NCBI RefSeq assembly: GCF_022701255.1
Contig: NZ_CP031705.1
Location: forward strand, 4,340,001-4,404,000
Direction of reading: 5' to 3'
From: Microcoleus vaginatus HSN003
GTDB lineage: Bacteria; Cyanobacteriota; Cyanobacteriia; Cyanobacteriales; Microcoleaceae
DNA length: 64,000 nt
Every line of letters begins with the position of its first letter. Positions within the stretch are counted from its first letter, which is position 1. The notes under the pieces are model-generated. The model had not been told where the DNA came from and ran no database searches. It worked only from the letters and a program-made list of their open reading frames with translations. The position numbers and the translations under genes are program-made. This document shows positions 46,301 to 55,603 of the stretch, piece after piece.

Positions 46301-46654
46301 ATGACTCAAGCCATTTCTGAAAAGCGCGGCATTCAAATGACGGACTCTGCTGTCCGTCAAGTTTTAGCCCTGAGAGAGAAACAAGGTAAAGACCTCTGCT
46401 TGCGGGTAGGGGTGCGCCAGGGCGGATGCTCTGGAATGTCCTACGTGATGGATTTCGCAGATCCAAGCACTGTGAAATCCGACGATGAAGTGTTCGACTA
46501 CGACGGTTTTCAGGTAGTTTGCGATCGCAAAAGCATTCTTTATCTCTACGGTTTGGTTCTCGACTTCAGCGATGCTATGATCGGGGGCGGCTTTCAGTTT
46601 ACTAACCCCAACGCAACTCAAACTTGCGGTTGTGGCAGTTCTTTTTCTACATAA
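46301..46654 (+). CDS. IscA/SufA-like iron-sulfur cluster assembly protein
   Basis: A 117-residue A-type carrier with the three conserved Cys: one in RQGGCSGMSYVMDF and two in the C-terminal TCGCGSSF. A-type proteins bind and deliver [2Fe-2S] or [4Fe-4S] clusters to target enzymes. The sequence starts MTQAISEKRGIQMTDSAVRQ. In the window it stands alone, not in a suf or isc operon, but it is followed closely by a TPR protein gene and separated from it by a strong hairpin, so co-transcription is doubtful. A purine-rich ggag-type ribosome site precedes the ATG. Confidence 0.93.
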   Translation: MTQAISEKRGIQMTDSAVRQVLALREKQGKDLCLRVGVRQGGCSGMSYVMDFADPSTVKSDDEVFDYDGFQVVCDRKSILYLYGLVLDFSDAMIGGGFQFTNPNATQTCGCGSSFST

Positions 46655-46660
46655 ATCGGA

Positions 46661-46706
46661 AAAGAGGGCATGGGGCAGAAAGTTGTTAACTGCCCCATGC
46701 CCTTTT
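46661..46706. terminator. Strong hairpin terminator between the IscA-like and TPR genes
   Basis: A GGGCATGGGGCAG/CTGCCCCATGCCC stem with an 11-base loop, preceded by an A-run and followed by TTTT. It is placed just after the iscA-like stop codon and could act in both directions. Confidence 0.7.
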
Positions 46707-46741
46707 CCATGCAACATCCCAAATCTAAAATCCAAAATCGA

Positions 46742-47158
46742 ATGACCCCTGAAGAATTGTTTAAAGACGGTTTCGATCGCTACCAAGCTGGCGAAGCCCC
46801 GGCTAATCTGATCCCCGTGTTTAAAGAAGTGTGCGAAAAAGCTCCCAAAAATGGCAATGCCTGGGCTAGCCTCGCGTGGCTCTACCTGTTGGAAAATAAA
46901 CCTGCACCGGCTCAAAAGGCAGCGAAAACAGCCGTTAAATTGAACCCTCACGACCCCCAAGCTCGCATCAACCTAGCAGTAGCCATTCTGGATCTCAAAG
47001 AAAAAGGAGTGCGGCCCCATGTAGAAGTGGCTCAGCAACTCCTGATGGCTTCGGAAGAGTTGCTAGACGAAGTTAAGAAAAATTTTGAAGAAGGATTAAA
47101 CAGAAAACCCGACTGGAAGAGTCTCGCCCGCGTTAAACAGTGGCTTCTGGAGCCGTAA
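46742..47158 (+). CDS. TPR-repeat protein
   Basis: A 138-residue protein from the ATG at 46742 (MTPEELFKDGFDRYQAGE). An upstream ATG at 46670 lies inside the hairpin and is unlikely. Three tetratricopeptide repeats are evident (for example NGNAWASLAWLYLLENKPAPAQKAAKTAVKLNP), forming a small helical scaffold for protein-protein contacts. No membrane segments. It follows the IscA-like gene; whether it shares its transcript depends on readthrough of the intervening hairpin. Specific partner unknown. Confidence 0.82.
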   Translation: MTPEELFKDGFDRYQAGEAPANLIPVFKEVCEKAPKNGNAWASLAWLYLLENKPAPAQKAAKTAVKLNPHDPQARINLAVAILDLKEKGVRPHVEVAQQLLMASEELLDEVKKNFEEGLNRKPDWKSLARVKQWLLEP

Positions 47159-47354
47159 CCACGCAAAAAAGTCGATTTTGAGGCGGGGATCGAGGAAATC
47201 GGCTTTGCGGTTTATTACGACATCGTAATAAATCAATAAATAACTTTATGGAAAACTCAGAAAGTCAGTGCTAGTATTTGAAAACTTAGACGATTCACAA
47301 ATCCGCTCAGCGGTTTTCAGATTTTACTACGATAATACTAGGAGTTGTAAAAAC

Positions 47355-47552
47355 ATGAGCAATGACAGCCACGTTAACATCAAACCAGCAACCCGCAACC
47401 ACAAAGGTTTCTTTATTCAGCCCGCTTCTTACAAATTGATGAGCATCGATAAATCCGGCTGGGCCTTGATTTGCATGGACAAAGCAGTTTGTCACTATGT
47501 AGATCCGGATGATTTGCAATTGCCGAATAAATCGGGAATGTCTGAAGGTTAA
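47355..47552 (+). CDS. Small conserved-looking hypothetical protein (65 aa)
   Basis: Starts at the ATG at 47355 (MSNDSHVNIKPATRNHKGFF), with AGGAG about 10 bp upstream. A TTG-type extension to 47268 is not supported. The protein is soluble with several aromatic and Cys residues (SGWALICMDKAVCHYVDPDD). I do not recognise the family. It is a real-looking short gene, given the ribosome site and the compact sequence, with no obvious partner. Confidence 0.55.
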   Translation: MSNDSHVNIKPATRNHKGFFIQPASYKLMSIDKSGWALICMDKAVCHYVDPDDLQLPNKSGMSEG

Positions 47553-47724
47553 TTCTGAAGTTTTGAGAGACTTTAAGATGCTTTATTTGAGTAGCTGCCC
47601 TCTATGGAGGGCAGCATCTTTTTTTGGTCAGAAAAAAGTCCGGCAACAAAGTCGTGTACAGGATTTAAGGGATAAAAGGATAGAAGGAAGAATTACCGAT
47701 TACAAATTAGCGATTACAAATTCC

Positions 47725-49356
47725 CTAATTGTTAGATTTCAAGGCAAAAAGCATCTCCAACTGAGCAGTTGTCGGTTGTGTAGAAGCTGTGGCTACGCTA
47801 ACTCCTCGGAGAGAATTGAGCAATTCAGCGGCTGCCGGCGAAACTAAATTTGGCTGTACTGCAAGCAAATATTGGTTAGCCCAAGACATGGTTTTTTCCA
47901 TATCTATGTAAAAGTAACCTTGGTTGGCCCGCGGTAAAGAAGTAGCGATCGCCTGAAAACTCGCACTGCTGCTTAGCGGTTGCGGTGGCGTCGAAGTAAT
48001 CACATCGACTAAAGGCCCGCCGAAAGCTACAAACACAGAATTTTCATTCAGCCAACCGTGCCCGAATAAAGTGCCTTGCTGGGGTATTTGCCACTCCGTA
48101 ACTTCTTTGCCCTCAACGGTTCTGGGGGCGACACTGACTGTAGGATTGCTTTTGGCGATCGCATCAAGTTTTTTCAGAGTTGCTTCTGCAGCAGGGCGAT
48201 CGCTCGTTTCAAAAATCATCGCCGCCCCCAGGCCCAACTGAGACAAAATGCCTTGATTGGAACCGATCGCCCCGATCGCAAATTCCCCATTCATCCAACC
48301 AAAAACCTCACGATCGGCATCCAAATCCAACCGCTTAAAACTATTCCTCACCTGCTGAACTCCCCTGTCAACTTCCGGGCTATCTTGTGCCTCAGCGGTT
48401 ACTTGCGACCAAATTTTATCGATTCCCTTGCCGCCGACTAAAGCAATAGTTTCATCCGGAAATCTGGGCAACAATTTCGATGCGAACTGTGGATTTGGCT
48501 GCACGAATTTAGGGTCTAACTGAGCAATAGTTTTTACCCTCAATCCCTCACTATCTGCTCCAATTCCCGCAACCATTGACTTAACTTGTTTGAACTGCGA
48601 CAACACTGTCCAAGGCAACTGGATATCTGCGGGCAAATTCGCTTTCAATTGCTCAATTGCAGCAGGATAGTCAGCAATATAAACAGTTGCGATGGGATTC
48701 TTGACACCAGCACTCTCTGCAAAAAACTTAGTTGTACTCTGCTGCGTAGCGAGGGAGGGTTCTCCTTTAAAAGTATCGATCGCCAATTCCACAGGCTTTT
48801 TCAAAGGAGCCATCACTAATTGGTCGTTCAGCAAAGCCACACTGTAGCGCTTGCCAGTTGGCTCTGCAATCTCAAAGATTTTAACTCCTTTATACTCGCT
48901 TTCTTGAGTAGTTGCACCGGGCTGAGATTTTAATTTATTAGCAAAATTCCAAGCGCTAATTTTATTTTTCACGCTGACTACTACCAGCAGTTTTGGAGGC
49001 TCTGTATTCGTCGCAGCATCAGGGGGCAGCAAAGCGACCATCACCCCCCCTAACCAAGGCTTTAAGTCCCTGTCAAAGTCGATTTGAGTGCCTGCCAAGC
49101 TTTGTTCTTGAAAGCCCTTCAAACCCTGACCGATCAACTTTTGAGCTCCTGGCGTGCCAAATCGCTGCAACTGGGCCAACGCTTGGGGATTGGGGGAGAT
49201 AAACGCGGCCATCATTGCTTCGTCGGGTACAATTTTGGCGCTGTCTTGAGGGTTGGATACTTGTTGGCTCAAACCCTGGAAGTAAAAGTAGACCGCAGCG
49301 CTACCTGCTGCGACGGTGGAGGCAGCAATTAGAAGCTTTGATTTTTTTGCAGGCAT
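47725..49356 (-). CDS. DUF3352 domain protein, membrane-anchored
   Basis: A 543-residue protein with an N-terminal hydrophobic segment (LLIAASTVAAGSAAVYFYFQ) that anchors or exports it. The rest is the DUF3352 domain, a cyanobacterial family of unknown role: DEAMMAAFISPNPQALAQLQ, GGVMVALLPPD, PRFPDETIALVGGKGI and the C-terminal RANQGYFYIDMEKTMSWANQ. By topology the bulk should lie in the periplasm or thylakoid lumen. Expressed alone. No enzymatic motif is visible. Confidence 0.82.
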   Translation of the reverse strand: MPAKKSKLLIAASTVAAGSAAVYFYFQGLSQQVSNPQDSAKIVPDEAMMAAFISPNPQALAQLQRFGTPGAQKLIGQGLKGFQEQSLAGTQIDFDRDLKPWLGGVMVALLPPDAATNTEPPKLLVVVSVKNKISAWNFANKLKSQPGATTQESEYKGVKIFEIAEPTGKRYSVALLNDQLVMAPLKKPVELAIDTFKGEPSLATQQSTTKFFAESAGVKNPIATVYIADYPAAIEQLKANLPADIQLPWTVLSQFKQVKSMVAGIGADSEGLRVKTIAQLDPKFVQPNPQFASKLLPRFPDETIALVGGKGIDKIWSQVTAEAQDSPEVDRGVQQVRNSFKRLDLDADREVFGWMNGEFAIGAIGSNQGILSQLGLGAAMIFETSDRPAAEATLKKLDAIAKSNPTVSVAPRTVEGKEVTEWQIPQQGTLFGHGWLNENSVFVAFGGPLVDVITSTPPQPLSSSASFQAIATSLPRANQGYFYIDMEKTMSWANQYLLAVQPNLVSPAAAELLNSLRGVSVATASTQPTTAQLEMLFALKSNN

Positions 49357-49504
49357 GGTTTGTGTTCCTTGTGTCCCATATCAGTTTAATCAAAATACAG
49401 AAAGCTTGTGAGGAGGCGATCGGGCCGACGCTCTAGTTTTGTATAATTCAAAACAAGTTTGGACGATCGTCTAAACTGCTAGAACTGTGCATTATTGGTA
49501 AAAG

Positions 49505-50431
49505 ATGAAAGTAGCGATCGCGGGAGCAACGGGATTTGTAGGTAGCCGGCTGGTGGAGAAGCTGCAAGCTGCGGGACATCAAGTGGTGGTTTTGAGCAGG
49601 GATGCGGCGAAGGCTGGCCGAGTTTTTCCCGCTTCAGCTTATCCGAATTTGGAAGTTGTCGCCTACACTCCAGCGGAGTCTGGTGATTGGCAAAAATCGA
49701 TCGCGGGCTGCGACGCTGTTGTCAATTTAGCAGGGGTTCCGATTGCAGAGGAAAGGTGGACGGAGGCGCGCCAGCAAGCAATTCTGGACAGTCGCAGACT
49801 GACGACGGCAAAATTGGTCGAGGCGATCGTCAATGCTAATCCTAAACCATCGGTGTTTGTTAGCGCATCGGCGATCGGCTATTACGGAACCAGCGAAACC
49901 GCTGAATTTGACGAAACTAGCCCTGCTGGGGATGATTTTTTAGCAGCAGTTTGCAAAGACTGGGAAGCAGCCGCCCAACCTGCAAAAAATGCGGGAACGC
50001 GGCTAGCAATTTTGCGGCTGGGGATAGTTTTGGGAATGGGAGGCGCGCTGGCAAAAATGCTGCCACCTTTTAAACTATTTGCAGGTGGGCCGCTGGGCAC
50101 TGGGAAACAGTGGTTTTCTTGGGTTCATCGCGAGGATGTGGTTGATTTAATTTTGTACGCTTTGCAAAATTCGCAAGTTGAAGGCGTTTTGAATGCGACA
50201 GCACCGAATCCGGTGCGGATGAATGAATTGTGTCAAACTTTAGGGGAAGTTTTAAAGCGGCCTTCTTGGTTGCCGGTGCCAGGTTTTGCTTTAGAAATGC
50301 TTTTGGGAGACGGGGCCAAACTTGTTTTGGAAGGGCAGAAAGTGTTGCCGAAACAAACTTTAGCTAGTGGTTTTCAATATCAATATCCGACGCTTAAATT
50401 AGCACTCGAAGAGATTTTATCGGCAAGTTAG
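49505..50431 (+). CDS. TIGR01777-family epimerase (YfcH/ThyD type)
   Basis: A 308-residue extended short-chain dehydrogenase/epimerase. The NAD(P)-binding motif MKVAIAGATGFVGSRL is at the N-terminus, followed by DAVVNLAGVPIAEERW, SASAIGYYGTSE (catalytic Tyr region) and FSWVHREDVVDLI. The TIGR01777 signature near the C-terminus (PFKLFAGGPLGTGKQW) is clear. Cyanobacterial homologues (ThyD/SulA-like) are thylakoid- or division-associated; the exact role here is inferred from the family. The gene appears monocistronic. Confidence 0.88.
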   Translation: MKVAIAGATGFVGSRLVEKLQAAGHQVVVLSRDAAKAGRVFPASAYPNLEVVAYTPAESGDWQKSIAGCDAVVNLAGVPIAEERWTEARQQAILDSRRLTTAKLVEAIVNANPKPSVFVSASAIGYYGTSETAEFDETSPAGDDFLAAVCKDWEAAAQPAKNAGTRLAILRLGIVLGMGGALAKMLPPFKLFAGGPLGTGKQWFSWVHREDVVDLILYALQNSQVEGVLNATAPNPVRMNELCQTLGEVLKRPSWLPVPGFALEMLLGDGAKLVLEGQKVLPKQTLASGFQYQYPTLKLALEEILSAS

Positions 50432-50511
50432 GAACCTCCGGAATAGAACCCGCCGAATAGAATTCGGGGCTAAACAAACAAAGTCCGCCTGCGCGGACTC
50501 AAACAAAATTC

Positions 50512-50562
50512 CTCGTTACCAGGCTCTGCCTGGTAACGCATATCCAGAGGCTCTGCCTCGCT
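50512..50562 (+). repeat. REP-like hairpin repeat, ctc orientation
   Basis: Double-hairpin unit (ccaggctctgcctgg and gaggctctgcctc separated by taacgcatatcc). Same orientation as the copies at 51664 and 51751, and just upstream of the AbiEii-like gene start. Confidence 0.75.
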
Positions 50563-50576
50563 TTCGCCGAAAGCAG

Positions 50577-51632
50577 ATGAACCATCAAGAAATAGCAACC
50601 GGGTTGACAATTCCCGCCGAACTCCCATTCCTTCAAGCTATCTGCTGGCAAATTGCTGATGTAAAAAAATTGAGTTTCACGGAAATGCTAAGCCGCTACG
50701 AATCCGGCTGGCATTATTGGGGAGTTTTGGGGAAACCTAGCTCCGAGGAACTGGCTTTTATTCAAGCAATTAGCCAACAGCATCAATCTTGGTTAATAGC
50801 GGAACTGGGAAGCAGTTGCTCGCCAAAAACCCCCGAAAATTGGGTAAGTTCTCAAGCAATGTTTAAACGCGAAATTCATCAAAAGATATTAACTGTACTC
50901 AGCCACTTGAATGTCGAATTTCTACAGGAATGTCGGGGGTATTTTGGCGGCGGAACGCTGGTAAGTATGGAACACGGAGAATATCGGTTGAGCCAGGATA
51001 TTGACTTTATGTGTCCGATGGATGATGGCTACCGTCTCCTGCGCCGAAAAGTTGCCGAAGGAGGCTATGATGTGATTTTTGCTAGTCGCGATTCCCTTGG
51101 GGATAGCTTCGCTTCACGCATTGTTCTGCCGAACGATATTCAAGCCAACCAGTATGGGATAAGATTTCCAGTTATTGTTGGTGGCACTACTATTAAGTTC
51201 GAGATGGTTTGTGAAGGGCGAATTGAGTTTGGCGAACCAAATTATCCAAATTGGTCGCCTGTTCCTTGCTTGAATCAAATCGATAGTATAGCAGAAAAGC
51301 TTTTGGCAAATGCGGATCGATGGCCGAGCGATCGTGTAAATTCTAGAGATTTAATCGACTTGGCTATGCAAAGGTTAGCGACTCCGATTCCTCAAGAGGC
51401 GATCGACAAAGCTGAAGCAGCTTATCAAGTTATGGAACCGCTCGATCGAGCGATTCAGTATTTCCAAGATCGTCCCGATTATCGGGAAAAATGCTATGAA
51501 GTTTTGAGTATCGCAGAGTCAAATAAAGTTATTGACGGTATCGATTTACTAGCTCAGGATTTAGCCCGGGAAATCACAGTCAGGACATTTAGCGAGACTA
51601 TTTCCTCGTTCCCAAGTAAGCTTGAAGATTAG
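50577..51632 (+). CDS. AbiEii/AbiGii-like nucleotidyltransferase
   Basis: A 351-residue protein of the nucleotidyltransferase superfamily used by AbiE-type abortive-infection toxins. The GGGTLVSM glycine pair and the acidic DIDF motif (YRLSQDIDFM) mark the catalytic core at about residues 125-145. IKFEMVCEGRIEF supplies a third acidic residue. SVAEKLL-type helices and the SRDLIDLA motif follow. An N-terminal 85-residue segment (EMLSRYESGWHYWGVLGKPS) looks like a separate small protein fused here. No AbiEi-like antitoxin gene is adjacent. Function in defence is inferred. Confidence 0.78.
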   Translation: MNHQEIATGLTIPAELPFLQAICWQIADVKKLSFTEMLSRYESGWHYWGVLGKPSSEELAFIQAISQQHQSWLIAELGSSCSPKTPENWVSSQAMFKREIHQKILTVLSHLNVEFLQECRGYFGGGTLVSMEHGEYRLSQDIDFMCPMDDGYRLLRRKVAEGGYDVIFASRDSLGDSFASRIVLPNDIQANQYGIRFPVIVGGTTIKFEMVCEGRIEFGEPNYPNWSPVPCLNQIDSIAEKLLANADRWPSDRVNSRDLIDLAMQRLATPIPQEAIDKAEAAYQVMEPLDRAIQYFQDRPDYREKCYEVLSIAESNKVIDGIDLLAQDLAREITVRTFSETISSFPSKLED

Positions 51633-51663
51633 ATGCTTAAATGCTAGATTTGGTATACCTCTC

Positions 51664-51801
51664 CTCGTTCCCAGGCTCTGCCTGGTAACGCATATCCAGA
51701 GGCTCTGCCTCGCTCTTTTCCCTTCTTTTTCCCCTCGTTACCAGGCTCCCCTCGTTCCCAGGCTCTGCCTGGTAACGCATATCCAGAGGCTCTGCCTCGC
51801 T
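51664..51801 (+). repeat. Two REP-like double-hairpin units left of the RAYT gene
   Basis: Units at 51664-51714 and 51751-51801, almost identical to the 50512 copy and in the same orientation, with a partial copy (ctcgttaccaggct) between them. They border the 3' end of the leftward RAYT gene. Confidence 0.85.
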
Positions 51802-51822
51802 CCTTCAAACAAATCATCCGAC

Positions 51823-52362
51823 TCAACAATCAATCAAATCAACTGGCAACAATCCATCCTGACCCATATAATTTCGATAACTAGAATATCTCCAACAAGC
51901 TGGATCGTCAACATAGCCGCGCCTAACAGGATTATTGTGGATATACTCCAATTTTTGCAACAGCATTGCCTCATCCAAAATAGCTTGCGGGTGGAACCCT
52001 TCTTGCCATAGCTGATATTTTTGGTATTTTTTGTGTAGCTTTTTATAGAAGGCGAGTTGATCGAGGATGTTGGTAACTTGATTTTTTTCAAGCAAGTCAA
52101 TTATGGAGCGAGCAGTAAATGATTTAAAATTTCTCATTTGCGTTGACAATTCAGAAGAAGTTACGATTAAGTGCAAGTGATTTTCCATCAGCACGTAACC
52201 GTGTAAAGCTAAACGCTTCTCCCGTTGCATAAAACTTAAGGAATCTAAGACTATTTGTGCTATTTCTGCTTGAGAAAATACAGGAATCCAGTTGATAATT
52301 GTAGTGGTGACAAAGTGCGGTTGGTTGTCGGAATATATTACTTTGTATCTGCTTCTTCCCAT
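51823..52362 (-). CDS. REP-associated tyrosine transposase (RAYT)
   Basis: A 179-residue Y1-type transposase-like protein related to IS200/IS605 TnpA. It has the metal-binding HUH motif (MENHLHLIV, about residues 60-66) and a later conserved Tyr in KLEYIHNNPVRRGYV, as in RAYTs, which act on single-stranded REP hairpins. The start (MGRSRYKVIYSDNQPHFVTTTI) is typical. It lies between clusters of double-hairpin repeats pointing in opposite directions. A single domesticated gene that mobilises or cleaves these repeats is the family expectation. Confidence 0.88.
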   Translation of the reverse strand: MGRSRYKVIYSDNQPHFVTTTIINWIPVFSQAEIAQIVLDSLSFMQREKRLALHGYVLMENHLHLIVTSSELSTQMRNFKSFTARSIIDLLEKNQVTNILDQLAFYKKLHKKYQKYQLWQEGFHPQAILDEAMLLQKLEYIHNNPVRRGYVDDPACWRYSSYRNYMGQDGLLPVDLIDC

Positions 52363-52394
52363 TGGGGCGATCGAGGGTTTGTTGGTGGGTTAGG

Positions 52395-52593
52395 GCGAGG
52401 CGGAGCCTCTGGATATGCGTTACCAGGCAGAGCCTGGAAGGGAAATTGAGGGTTTGTTTGAGGGTTGGGGCGAGGCGGAGCCTCTGGATATGCGTTACCA
52501 GGCAGAGCCTGGAAGGGAATGGAGGGTTTGTTGGCGGGTTAGGGCGAGGCGGAGCCTCTGGATATGCGTTACCAGGCAGAGCCTGGGAACGAG
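52395..52593 (-). repeat. Three tandem REP-like units right of the RAYT gene
   Basis: Units at 52395-52437, 52470-52512 and 52544-52593, about 75 bp apart, in the orientation opposite to the left cluster (gaggcggagcctc then ccaggcagagcctgg). Linkers such as gaagggaa and gggtttgttt are also repeated, so the whole 75-bp unit is tandemly duplicated. Confidence 0.85.
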
Positions 52594-52648
52594 GGATTTC
52601 CTGTTTAAATTATCACACGATCGTAATAATGGTGGCAATATAAAAATA

Positions 52649-55603
52649 TTAATACTCATCTACAAACTGAGGATGAACCCACAGAAATTCGCGGCGTCTG
52701 TTCTGCACCCGCACCAAGCCACCAAAGCCAGGATCTTTTGCTTTTAGCAGCGCGTGTAATTCTCGCAAAATCGAGCCTTGGGCACGGATGGCTGCTTCGC
52801 CCTGTTGCCAATCAGGGGCATCTCTGTCGCTAGACAAATTAGTCGCTAAATCGCTTCCTTTCAAGGTAGACTCGATGCTTTTTTGTCCTAAATCGAGTTC
52901 TTCTTCAATACCTTTGTAGGTGGCTTCATCTAGCATTAGCTTGGTTGCCGAGGCTGCTACAGGTAAGACTAAACTAAGGGTTCCGCTCAAAATTTTGAGA
53001 TAGGGGGCTGCGTTGGTAAACCATTCGCGCGACACTTCCAATTCATAAACTCCCTTCTTTTTGTCGTTAGGATTTAAGGCGGGAAGCGGTTGACGAGAGT
53101 GTTCGCACCAGAGGGTAATTTGCAATTTTGTACTTATCCATTTGGGGCGATCGAAAAACTTCGGATCGACGGGCTTGAAACTGAACAGGCGCGGGCCATC
53201 TTTCGCTTCATCGGTGAGCATTTGCATCAGCGACGCAAATTCCTCATCGACTTTGCTGAGAATTATCCGCTGATCCTGAGACAATGACTGAAAGCGTTCT
53301 TCACCTCGACGATCGAAAATCACTAAATCTTTTCGGATGATTTTTAGCTCGTCTTTGAAAATATTTCGCAATTGCTGAATGCCGATTTCTTGCGATGGGG
53401 GTTGAGCAGTCGGCGCGTTATTCAGCAGACAATCGATGTTTTGCCATTCACCACAGCTTGAAATGGGACAGGGATACTCATCACGATTCTTCTTTTTGCT
53501 CTCAATTAGTTTCTCAACCTCAAATAAACCGTTTCCCGGCGCATTCTTACCACAAGTCGCAATGCAGGGAACCATCACATTACATCGCAATCCTTCCCAG
53601 AAATTCTCGACTAGCCATTTAATCTCTTCCGTGAGATAAGACAAGAACCGTTCTGGATAAGCAGCCCGCACCGTGATTTTTACATCCGTGTTAACATATT
53701 CCAGCAAAGCCCTACCGTTGTAGTCGTTGTCCAGCATCAAACCCCGTTGCCAATGGATACTTTTTTCGTAATTGCAGCGCCCCAGTGAGTATTTGTGCAA
53801 GCGCACAATCAATTGATAAAACAATCCTTCTGCTACTGCAAGTTGTCCTCGATCGTCCACAATCCGGCATATTTGCACTTGTTGTCTATCTCCCGCTTCC
53901 GGTTGCTCTCCCCAATTGGGCAATTCCGGGCGTGTATCGCGTACAAGTTGAGCAATCAAGCTGGTATTGCTGGGTTTAGCTGGGTCGAGCACCACCCGGT
54001 AGGACAAATCGAAGCGTTCCATCAGCTTGAGAAAGATGGGATGTAGTTCTTGCCGGTAGCCGTCCTCGCCTGGAAACGGGGGATTACTCCATAATTCGCC
54101 CAGATGCTGAAAATCTACTAAACCGTTGCGACGGCGGGTTGTTTCATCATCGAGTACGAAGCTGATTGCCTTTGCTAGCCAGTCGGGTTTGAGGATGACG
54201 ATATCCCGCAGTATTGGATCGTAATGGTAATGGATGAAATGCCCCAAGGTATGGGAAATGCGAAGGAAAAGTTCTGCTTGTTCTTTATCGATTCCCTGTT
54301 GAGCGCAGATGGCAAGGACATCATCGTAGGGCAGATAGGCTTTGTCGTTTGTCTGCAAGATTTCCCGCACTCGCTGCCACTTGGCGGGAACGGAACGTCC
54401 CATTTCGGGAAGAGATGCGGCGACACTAGCAATCTTTTGTTTTAATTCTGCCAGCCCGGTGCAGGAGTTCTGAAGGTCGGGTTTGCTGTCTATATGGAAG
54501 AAGTCAAGCACCGTATCACTGCCGAATCGATCCTGAATTTCCTGTCTGTCAATGTCGGGTTGTCGCTGTCCGGGGCCGCCGTGGGTTGCGACTACTAGCA
54601 CTTTGGCATCTGGTTCCCGATGTTTGATCAGGGTAATCCACTCTTTGACAAAGCCCTGCTGGGGGCCTTCCCGTGGCTTCCACACCACCAGATACACGGC
54701 TGGTGCACTGAAAAACAACTGGTGTGTGGGTCGATAAATCGGTTGACCGCCAAAATCCCAACCATTGAGTGAGATATCTGTGTGGCTGTCGGGATGGGTG
54801 ACAATAACTGGCTTAATTTCAACGCCGTGAGTGGTGGGACGACTTTCTAGCCATTCATCCTCGCGCAATGCTCCCAACAGACAACTCTTGCCCACCTCAC
54901 CTTCACCGATCAAAATCAGTTTGGCTTCATTCAGGGTGATTTGTGCTTGTGCTTTTGCCCGCAGGTATTGCAAGACGGCTTCAGTGCCTTGCTCATAGGC
55001 AGCAGCGAGGTCAGGATTGAGAGGGTTGTTTTTGAGGTCAAGCAGTTGCAACCTGGCGAGGGATGCGATCGCCTCTAGTAGTTCCCTCAGTTGGTTGTTT
55101 TTGAGGTCAAGCTCTTGCAACCTGGTGAGGGATGCGATCGACTCTGGCAGTTCCCTCAGTTGGTTGTTGCTCAGGTCAAGCTGTTGCAACCTGGTGAGGG
55201 ATGCGAGCGCCTCTGGCAATTCCGTCAGTTGGTTGTTGTAGAGGTAAAGCTGTCGCAACTGGGTGAGGGATGCGAGCGCCTCTGGTAGTGACCTCAGTTG
55301 GTTGTAGGAGAGGTAAAGCTGTCGCAACCTGGTGAGGCAGCGTATCGCCTCTGGCAGTTCCCTCAGTTGGTTGTTGCTGAGGTCAAGCAGTTGCAACCTG
55401 GTGAGGGAGCGTATCGCCTCTGGTAGTGACCTCAGTTGGTTGTAGGAGAGGTAAAGCTGTCGCAACTGGGTGAGGGATGCGATCGCCTCTGGCAGTTCCG
55501 TCAGTTCCATGTAGCTAAGATCAAGTTCTATTGCTCCCTGTCGCCGTGCCTGTTCAATGCGCTGCTGTACTTTCCGATAAGCCTCATTTCCTAACATGGC
55601 CAA
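52649..55603 (-). CDS. LRR-Roc-COR (ROCO) family protein
   Basis: A 984-residue protein. Residues about 20-215 are 23-residue leucine-rich repeats (LTQLRQLYLSYNQLRSLPEA type). Residues about 225-390 form a Ras-like Roc domain with P-loop GEGEVGKS, switch GWDFGGQPIYR and the base motif VATHGG (Thr-His instead of the usual NKxD). A COR domain follows (about 400-620), then a C-terminal region without a known domain (EHSRQPLPALNPNDKKKGVYE). ROCO proteins are GTP-dependent scaffolds or dimeric switches. No kinase is present here. Cytosolic location is inferred. Confidence 0.9.
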   Translation of the reverse strand: MAMLGNEAYRKVQQRIEQARRQGAIELDLSYMELTELPEAIASLTQLRQLYLSYNQLRSLPEAIRSLTRLQLLDLSNNQLRELPEAIRCLTRLRQLYLSYNQLRSLPEALASLTQLRQLYLYNNQLTELPEALASLTRLQQLDLSNNQLRELPESIASLTRLQELDLKNNQLRELLEAIASLARLQLLDLKNNPLNPDLAAAYEQGTEAVLQYLRAKAQAQITLNEAKLILIGEGEVGKSCLLGALREDEWLESRPTTHGVEIKPVIVTHPDSHTDISLNGWDFGGQPIYRPTHQLFFSAPAVYLVVWKPREGPQQGFVKEWITLIKHREPDAKVLVVATHGGPGQRQPDIDRQEIQDRFGSDTVLDFFHIDSKPDLQNSCTGLAELKQKIASVAASLPEMGRSVPAKWQRVREILQTNDKAYLPYDDVLAICAQQGIDKEQAELFLRISHTLGHFIHYHYDPILRDIVILKPDWLAKAISFVLDDETTRRRNGLVDFQHLGELWSNPPFPGEDGYRQELHPIFLKLMERFDLSYRVVLDPAKPSNTSLIAQLVRDTRPELPNWGEQPEAGDRQQVQICRIVDDRGQLAVAEGLFYQLIVRLHKYSLGRCNYEKSIHWQRGLMLDNDYNGRALLEYVNTDVKITVRAAYPERFLSYLTEEIKWLVENFWEGLRCNVMVPCIATCGKNAPGNGLFEVEKLIESKKKNRDEYPCPISSCGEWQNIDCLLNNAPTAQPPSQEIGIQQLRNIFKDELKIIRKDLVIFDRRGEERFQSLSQDQRIILSKVDEEFASLMQMLTDEAKDGPRLFSFKPVDPKFFDRPKWISTKLQITLWCEHSRQPLPALNPNDKKKGVYELEVSREWFTNAAPYLKILSGTLSLVLPVAASATKLMLDEATYKGIEEELDLGQKSIESTLKGSDLATNLSSDRDAPDWQQGEAAIRAQGSILRELHALLKAKDPGFGGLVRVQNRRREFLWVHPQFVDEY
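55020..55517. repeat. Near-identical 69-bp LRR-coding repeats in the ROCO gene
   Basis: About seven 69-bp units, each coding one leucine-rich repeat, share long exact stretches such as caacctggtgagggatgcga and cctctggcagttccctcagt. Such DNA-level identity implies recent expansion or gene conversion. Confidence 0.8.
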
